From: Chersky-267 sp963744115
GTDB lineage: Bacteria > Chloroflexota > Limnocylindria > Limnocylindrales > CSP1-4
Direction of reading: 5' to 3'
NCBI GenBank assembly: GCA_963744115.1
Contig: CAVUSI010000003.1
Coordinates: 806,001 to 870,000 of the forward strand
Length of the DNA stretch: 64,000 bases
Below, in pieces: positions 60,070-64,000 of this stretch (positions within the stretch are counted from its first letter, which is position 1; the number at the start of each line of letters is the position of its first letter). A model generated the notes under the pieces. That model did no database searches. It was not told the origin of the DNA and worked only from the letters and a program-made list of their open reading frames with translations. Position numbers and translations under genes: made by a program.

Positions 60070-61272
60070 ATGGCCCGGCGTGAGCGAGCCGATCTGGTCG
60101 TCGTCGGCGCGGGGACGATCGGCGGCTGGGCGGCGACCTTCGCCCGGGAGGACGGCATCGGGCGGGTCGTCGTCCTTGAACGCGGCCTCGCCGGCGGCGG
60201 AGCGAGCAGCCGGGCCGCGGGGATCGTCCGCGCCCAGGGCGGCACCCCGGCGACGGTCGCGCTCGGGCGCTGGACGATCGACTTCTACCACGGCCAGGCG
60301 GCACGCTACGGGACGGACTCGGGGTTCCGCGAGCTGGGCTACCTGATCCTGGCGGTCACCGCCGAGGACGAGCGCGACGGTCGGGCCCGAGTGGCGATGC
60401 AGCGCGGCGTCGGTCTCGACGTCCGCTGGCTGAGCCCCGCCGAGGCGTGCGGCGAGGTCCCGACGCTCGCTTCCGACGGTCATCGCGGCGGCAGCTTCAT
60501 CTCGACCGACGGCGCGATCGATCCGCCGCGGAACGTCCTCGCCTACTCGCTGGCGATGCGACAGACGGGGGTCGAGCTGCGCGAGCGGACGGCCTTCACC
60601 GGCCTTCGTCTCGAGAGCGGCCGGGTCGTCGGCGTCGACACGAGCACCGGCCCGATCGATGCGCAGCGCGTCCTGCTGACCGGGGGTCCGACCCTACGCG
60701 AGGTCGGACGGATCGCGGGCGTCCGCATCCCGGCCGGTGCGGTCCGCCACCAGGTCGCGGTGACCGAGCCCCACCCGGCGTTCGACGTCGCCCGGCAGCC
60801 GATGGTCTTCGACCTCGCCCGCGGCCTGTACTGGCGGCTCGAGGACGGCGGCCTCTTGTTCGGGATGAGCAATCCCGATGAGCCACCGGGACCGGCGACC
60901 CGGATCGACTGGCCCTACCTGCGGCGGATGCGGCGCCGGCTCGATCGGTTCGTGCCGGCCGCCCGCGGCCTCGAGCTGCGCCGTGCGTGGGCGGCCACGA
61001 TCGACTTCACTCCCGATCACCTGCCGATCCTCGGTCCGGGGCTCGATCCGGGCGGAGCCCCGATCCCGGGGCTGTGGGTCGCATCGCCCGGCGGCCACGG
61101 GATGATGTGGGGCCCCGGCGTGTCCCGGGTGGCGGCGGACCTCGTGGCGACCGGCCGGACCGACCTGGTCGACCTCACCGATCTCGGGCTGGACCGGTTC
61201 GATGCGGACGGGCGCAGCCGGATCGCGCCGGACGCGGTCGCGCTGCCCTTCCCGGCGCTTCCGACGGGCTGA
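60070..61272 (+). CDS. FAD-dependent oxidoreductase (DAO/sarcosine oxidase beta-like)
   Basis: Dinucleotide-binding motif VVVGAGTIGGWAATFARED at the start, then GGGASSRAAGIVRAQGGTPA, and the conserved DAO end with FTPDHLPILGPG and LWVASPGGHGMMWGPGVSRV. Acts on amines or amino acids (sarcosine, dimethylglycine, D-amino acid) if typical; substrate unknown. 400 residues. GGAGGG sits just before the ATG, with TATCCT at 60035-60040 as a likely -10 box, so this gene has a conventional leader. No heterotetrameric partners are nearby. Confidence 0.87.
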   Translation: MARRERADLVVVGAGTIGGWAATFAREDGIGRVVVLERGLAGGGASSRAAGIVRAQGGTPATVALGRWTIDFYHGQAARYGTDSGFRELGYLILAVTAEDERDGRARVAMQRGVGLDVRWLSPAEACGEVPTLASDGHRGGSFISTDGAIDPPRNVLAYSLAMRQTGVELRERTAFTGLRLESGRVVGVDTSTGPIDAQRVLLTGGPTLREVGRIAGVRIPAGAVRHQVAVTEPHPAFDVARQPMVFDLARGLYWRLEDGGLLFGMSNPDEPPGPATRIDWPYLRRMRRRLDRFVPAARGLELRRAWAATIDFTPDHLPILGPGLDPGGAPIPGLWVASPGGHGMMWGPGVSRVAADLVATGRTDLVDLTDLGLDRFDADGRSRIAPDAVALPFPALPTG

Positions 61273-61287
61273 CGGCGCCGGGGGCCT

Positions 61288-61304
61288 GCCCGGGCGACCC
61301 GGGC
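61288..61304. terminator. Hairpin between convergent genes
   Basis: GCCCGGG, loop CGA, CCCGGGC between the FAD oxidoreductase gene and sixA, which converge. Seven-base stem, no U-tract. Confidence 0.4.
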
Positions 61305-61312
61305 GGCTGACG

Positions 61313-61801
61313 CTACTTCGGCGGGCGGAGCAGCTCGGGAGGCAGCAACCAGCGCAGGACGCCGGTCCCGGCCGCCAGCGGGCGGGCGATGTCGATCCTG
61401 GCCATCGCGCCCTTGCGCATCACGATGTCCAGGGCGCCGGTCAGCAGCCCGAGCGATTCGCTGAAATCGGGGTCGTGCCCCACCAGCACCACCGAGGTCG
61501 GGTCACCGGCATCGGTCAGGATGTCGTCGATCGTCGCCGGCGATAGGATCTCGGCCAGCCGATCGTCGACGACCGGGCGGATCCCGAAGTGGGCCGCGAA
61601 CAGCTCGGCCGTCTCGCGCGCCCGCAGACGCGGTGAGGTCACGATGGCGTCCGCGTCGAACCCGAGACCGGCCAGGTGAGACCCGAGCCGCTCGACCTGA
61701 TCGCGGCCCTTGGCCGACAGCGGCCGGTCGAAGTCGGACCCTTCCCATTTCATCGGGTCACCGGCATGGGCGTGCCGGAGCAGGTACAGCTCGATCGTCA
61801 T
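61313..61801 (-). CDS. SixA-like histidine phosphatase
   Basis: Small histidine phosphatase of the phosphoglycerate-mutase-like superfamily. The RHG-type motif reads LYLLRHAHAGDP with the catalytic histidine, followed by GRDQVERLGSHLAGLG, the arginine in VTSPRLRARETAELFAAHFG, and the second histidine in VVLVGHDPDFSES. 162 residues, as in SixA, which dephosphorylates phosphohistidine in Hpt or PTS proteins. It lies 34 bases after phoU on the same strand. The role in phosphate control is suggested by position only. Confidence 0.86.
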   Translation of the reverse strand: MTIELYLLRHAHAGDPMKWEGSDFDRPLSAKGRDQVERLGSHLAGLGFDADAIVTSPRLRARETAELFAAHFGIRPVVDDRLAEILSPATIDDILTDAGDPTSVVLVGHDPDFSESLGLLTGALDIVMRKGAMARIDIARPLAAGTGVLRWLLPPELLRPPK

Positions 61802-61835
61802 CCCGTCAGGATGGCATGGATCGAGGTCGACGATG

Positions 61836-62564
61836 TCACGGATTCAGGTCGACGATCTCCCCGGTCGCGAGGAACACGATGTCCTCGGCGATGTTCGTGA
61901 CCCGGTCCCCGATCCGCTCCAAGTAGTGCGCGGCGAACAGGATCCTCGTCCCCGGGTCGACGTTGGCGGGATCGGCGCGCATCAGCTCCAGCGTCTCGTC
62001 GAACGTCTTGTGGTAGAGCCGGTCGACGTCGTCGTCGCGCGCCGCCACGGCTCGCGCTGCCACCTCGTCGATATCGACCAGCGCGTTCAGGATGCCGCGC
62101 ACCAGCGACGCGGTGAGGCGGGCCATCTCCGGGAGATCCTGGTAGTCGCCGAGGGGTGGGAATGGGGCGAGCTTGCGGGCCTGCTTGGCGACAGATGCGG
62201 CATGGTCGCCCATCCGCTCGAGCTCATAGCTGACGTGGTCGAGCGACAGCAGGAAGCGCAGGTCGCGTGCCACGGGCTGCTGCGTGGCGATGACGGTGGC
62301 GATCTGCGCCGACAGATTGGCCTGCGCCTCATTGATGTGGCGATCTTCGCGAATGACGGTCAGCGCCATCTCGGCGTCGTGATGGACGAGCGCCTCGAGC
62401 GCGGCCAGGATCTGGTCCTCGACAAGCACGCCCATCCGGAGGACGCCGTCCTTGATCTCGCGCTGGCCGCGGTCGAGTTCGGGTCGGACGGAGTGCCCGG
62501 TGTCCTGGGTGATCGTCGCGACCTGGTCGCGAACGAGATCGGTGCCCTCGCGGTCGGTGGTCAT
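61836..62564 (-). CDS. phoU: Phosphate transport system regulatory protein PhoU
   Basis: Two three-helix bundles with the duplicated PhoU metal-binding motifs: DHVSYELERMGDHAASVAKQ and AAHYLERIGDRVTNIAEDIV. It links the Pst transporter to the PhoR-type kinase and keeps the response off when phosphate is plentiful. 242 residues from the ATG; the first 20 residues are extra compared with typical forms. It starts ten bases after the pstB stop. Last core gene of the pst operon in this window. Confidence 0.95.
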   Translation of the reverse strand: MTTDREGTDLVRDQVATITQDTGHSVRPELDRGQREIKDGVLRMGVLVEDQILAALEALVHHDAEMALTVIREDRHINEAQANLSAQIATVIATQQPVARDLRFLLSLDHVSYELERMGDHAASVAKQARKLAPFPPLGDYQDLPEMARLTASLVRGILNALVDIDEVAARAVAARDDDVDRLYHKTFDETLELMRADPANVDPGTRILFAAHYLERIGDRVTNIAEDIVFLATGEIVDLNP

Positions 62565-62574
62565 GACAATCCTC

Positions 62575-63489
62575 TCAGCCGAACCGGCCGCTGACGTAGT
62601 CCTCGGTGAGCTGGTTCTTCGGGGTCGTGAACATCTCCTTCGTCGGGCCCATCTCGACAAGGTATCCGGCGCGATCCTCACCCATCGTGAAGAAGGCCGT
62701 CTGGTCGCTGACACGCGACGCCTGCTGCATGTTATGGGTCACGATGACGATCGTGTACCGGTCGCGGAGGTCGCTGATGAGCTCCTCGATCTTGAGCGTC
62801 GCGACCGGGTCGAGCGCCGAGCACGGTTCGTCCATGAGGATGACCTCTGGGTCGACGGCGAGGGCCCGGGCGATGCACAGTCGCTGCTGCTGTCCGCCGG
62901 ACAAGGAGACGCCGCTCTGGCGCAGTTTGTCCTTGACCTCGTTCCATAGGGCGGCTCGCTGGAGCGATCGTTCCACGACCTCGTCGAGGGTCGCCTTCGA
63001 GTGTCGCCCGGTGAGCCTCAGACCGGAGACGACATTGTCGTAGATCGACATCGTCGGGAACGGATTCGGCCGCTGGAACACCATGCCGATGACCCGCCGG
63101 AGCTGGACCGGGTCGATCTGCGGGTCGTACACGTCGACCCCGTCGAGGGTCACCGTCCCCTCGACTCGAGCCCCGGGGATGACCTCGTGCATGCGGTTCA
63201 GGGTCCTCAGGAAGGTGCTCTTGCCGCACCCTGACGGACCGATCAATGCCGTGACGGATTGCGGCGTGATGGGGAGCGACACGTCGCGGACGGCGCGGAA
63301 CGCGCTGTAGTAGACGTTGAGCGCTCGCACCGCCATGGCACCCGTTGGGACACTCGTCGGAGCGGTCGCCACCGGTGGTCGTGGCGCGATGGCGTCCCGG
63401 GTGGCCGACTCCGCGCCGCTCGACGGCTCACCGCTCAGTGATGTCACCGCGGCGGTCTCGCCCGCCTCGTCCAGCGATTCGATGGCCAT
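62575..63489 (-). CDS. pstB: Phosphate import ATP-binding protein PstB
   Basis: ATPase of the high-affinity phosphate importer PstSCAB. Walker A ALIGPSGCGKSTFLRTLNRM, PstB-specific VFQRPNPFPTMSIYDNVVSG, signature SLSGGQQQRLCIARALAVDP, Walker B VILMDEPCSALDPVATLKIE, H-loop IVTHNMQQASRVSDQTAFF. The first 50 residues (Ala/Ser/Pro-rich) are an extension before the core. The extension is accepted because AAGGAG lies eight bases before the ATG, overlapping the end of pstA. Without it the protein would start at MAVRALNVYY, itself a reasonable alternative. Confidence 0.95.
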   Translation of the reverse strand: MAIESLDEAGETAAVTSLSGEPSSGAESATRDAIAPRPPVATAPTSVPTGAMAVRALNVYYSAFRAVRDVSLPITPQSVTALIGPSGCGKSTFLRTLNRMHEVIPGARVEGTVTLDGVDVYDPQIDPVQLRRVIGMVFQRPNPFPTMSIYDNVVSGLRLTGRHSKATLDEVVERSLQRAALWNEVKDKLRQSGVSLSGGQQQRLCIARALAVDPEVILMDEPCSALDPVATLKIEELISDLRDRYTIVIVTHNMQQASRVSDQTAFFTMGEDRAGYLVEMGPTKEMFTTPKNQLTEDYVSGRFG

Positions 63490-63502
63490 CTTGGGATCTC
63501 CT

Positions 63503-64000
63503 TCATCGGGAGCGCGTGCTCCAGGTTCGAGCTCGGACGAGGATGTTGATGGTGAGGACGAACATGAGCAAGAGGAGGGCGGCGCCCCATGCCTGCTCGT
63601 TGAGGGCCGCGATCGGCTGGCGAGCGTTCGTGTAGACGAAGATCGGGAGGGCGTCCATCGGTTTCGACCAGTCCCCGACGTTGACGAGTCGACTGCCAAG
63701 GGCCGTGAACAGGAGCGGTGCAGTCTCGCCCGCTGCGCGAGCGACCGCCAGCATGACCCCGGTCAAGATCCCCGGCAACCCGGTGCGCAGGATCACCGAC
63801 AGGACCGTGCGCCAGGTCGGCACGCCGAGCGCCAATGACGCCTCGCGAAGATCGCCCGGCACCAGCCGGAGCATCTCCTCTGTTGTTCGCATGATGATCG
63901 GGATCATCAGGAAGGCGAGCGCCACGGCGCCTGCGAATGCGTTGTATTGGTGGAACGGCAGGACCAGGAACGTGAACACGAAGATCCCCATCAGGATCGA
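63503..64000 (-). CDS. pstA: Phosphate ABC transporter permease PstA (5' end outside window)
   Basis: Carboxy-terminal 166 residues of a PstA permease. The EAA loop that contacts PstB is present (PGDLREASLALGVPTWRTVL), preceded by MIPIIMRTTEEMLRLV and followed by helices (GILTGVMLAVARAAGETAPL, WGAALLLLMFVLTINILVRA). The frame stays open at the right edge, so the start and the remaining pst genes (pstC, pstS) lie beyond. pstB follows after 13 bases. Confidence 0.94.
   Translation of the reverse strand, partial: SILMGIFVFTFLVLPFHQYNAFAGAVALAFLMIPIIMRTTEEMLRLVPGDLREASLALGVPTWRTVLSVILRTGLPGILTGVMLAVARAAGETAPLLFTALGSRLVNVGDWSKPMDALPIFVYTNARQPIAALNEQAWGAALLLLMFVLTINILVRARTWSTRSR

Noticed and set aside
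1..64000. tRNA, rRNA, CRISPR array, insertion sequence or prophage
   Set aside because: I found no T-loop-like tRNA sequence, no spaced direct repeats and no transposase or phage-like protein; intergenic gaps are mostly under 200 bases.

Overview
This window is a 64 kb piece of a GC-rich (about 70%) bacterial chromosome that is densely packed with genes and almost free of intergenic DNA. No rRNA, tRNA, insertion sequence, prophage or CRISPR array is visible. The gene content (SufBD, demethylmenaquinone methyltransferase, ATP-type PEP carboxykinase, LDH-like malate dehydrogenase, LLM-class flavin enzyme, tandem PlsC genes, two Lgt paralogues) together with the many genes that start directly behind a -10 box suggests an uncultured Chloroflexota of the Limnocylindria/Ellin6529 kind. 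That placement is an inference from gene content, not a phylogenetic result.

Layout, left to right. 0-6 kb: end of a suf Fe-S assembly operon with a Rieske ferredoxin, a frameshifted ornithine-cyclodeaminase-like gene, and a ferritin/VIT1 iron exporter. 6-9.5 kb: a frameshifted Lrp/AsnC regulator, an ECF sigma/anti-sigma pair, menG. 9.5-13 kb: lgt and two PlsC acyltransferases (envelope lipids). 13-15.5 kb: cystathionine beta-synthase and a gamma-family PLP enzyme (transsulfuration). 16-19 kb: pckA and mdh. 19-25.5 kb: secreted S8 protease, lipoprotein, BTAD regulator, and a second, motif-degenerate Lgt. 25.5-40.3 kb: a reductive pyrimidine catabolism region (beta-ureidopropionase, M3 peptidase, LLM oxidoreductase, dihydropyrimidinase, class III aminotransferase, methylmalonate-semialdehyde dehydrogenase, an ABC ATPase). 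It is interrupted by a drug-type ABC exporter with a divergent MarR fusion regulator. 40.4-46.7 kb: a two-component system divergent from a lipoprotein/HlyD/MacB-like export operon. 46.9-53.8 kb: upp, asparaginase, a membrane J-protein, a DtxR regulator, a membrane/XRE pair, gltX. 53.9-64 kb: a phosphate-response region: PhoB/RegX3-like regulator, proS, epimerase, PhoR/SenX3-like kinase, EEP hydrolase, GDPD, FAD oxidoreductase, then sixA, phoU, pstB and pstA on the minus strand.

Two features run through the whole window. First, at least twelve clear single-base frameshifts fall inside otherwise well-conserved genes. Nearly all are repaired by removing one base from a short homopolymer, which points to indel errors in the assembly more than to gene decay. 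Second, about ten genes start 6-8 bases after a TANNNT box with no ribosome binding site, the signature of leaderless transcripts.

Regulatory DNA readable by eye includes an 11-bp-period PHO-box-like repeat in front of the RegX3-like gene, an inverted pair of 11-bp tandem repeats between the 42 kb two-component system and its export operon, a MarR-type operator at 35 kb, an operator inside a consensus promoter at 51.1 kb, and three CGCAA repeats at 11-bp intervals at the pckA promoter.
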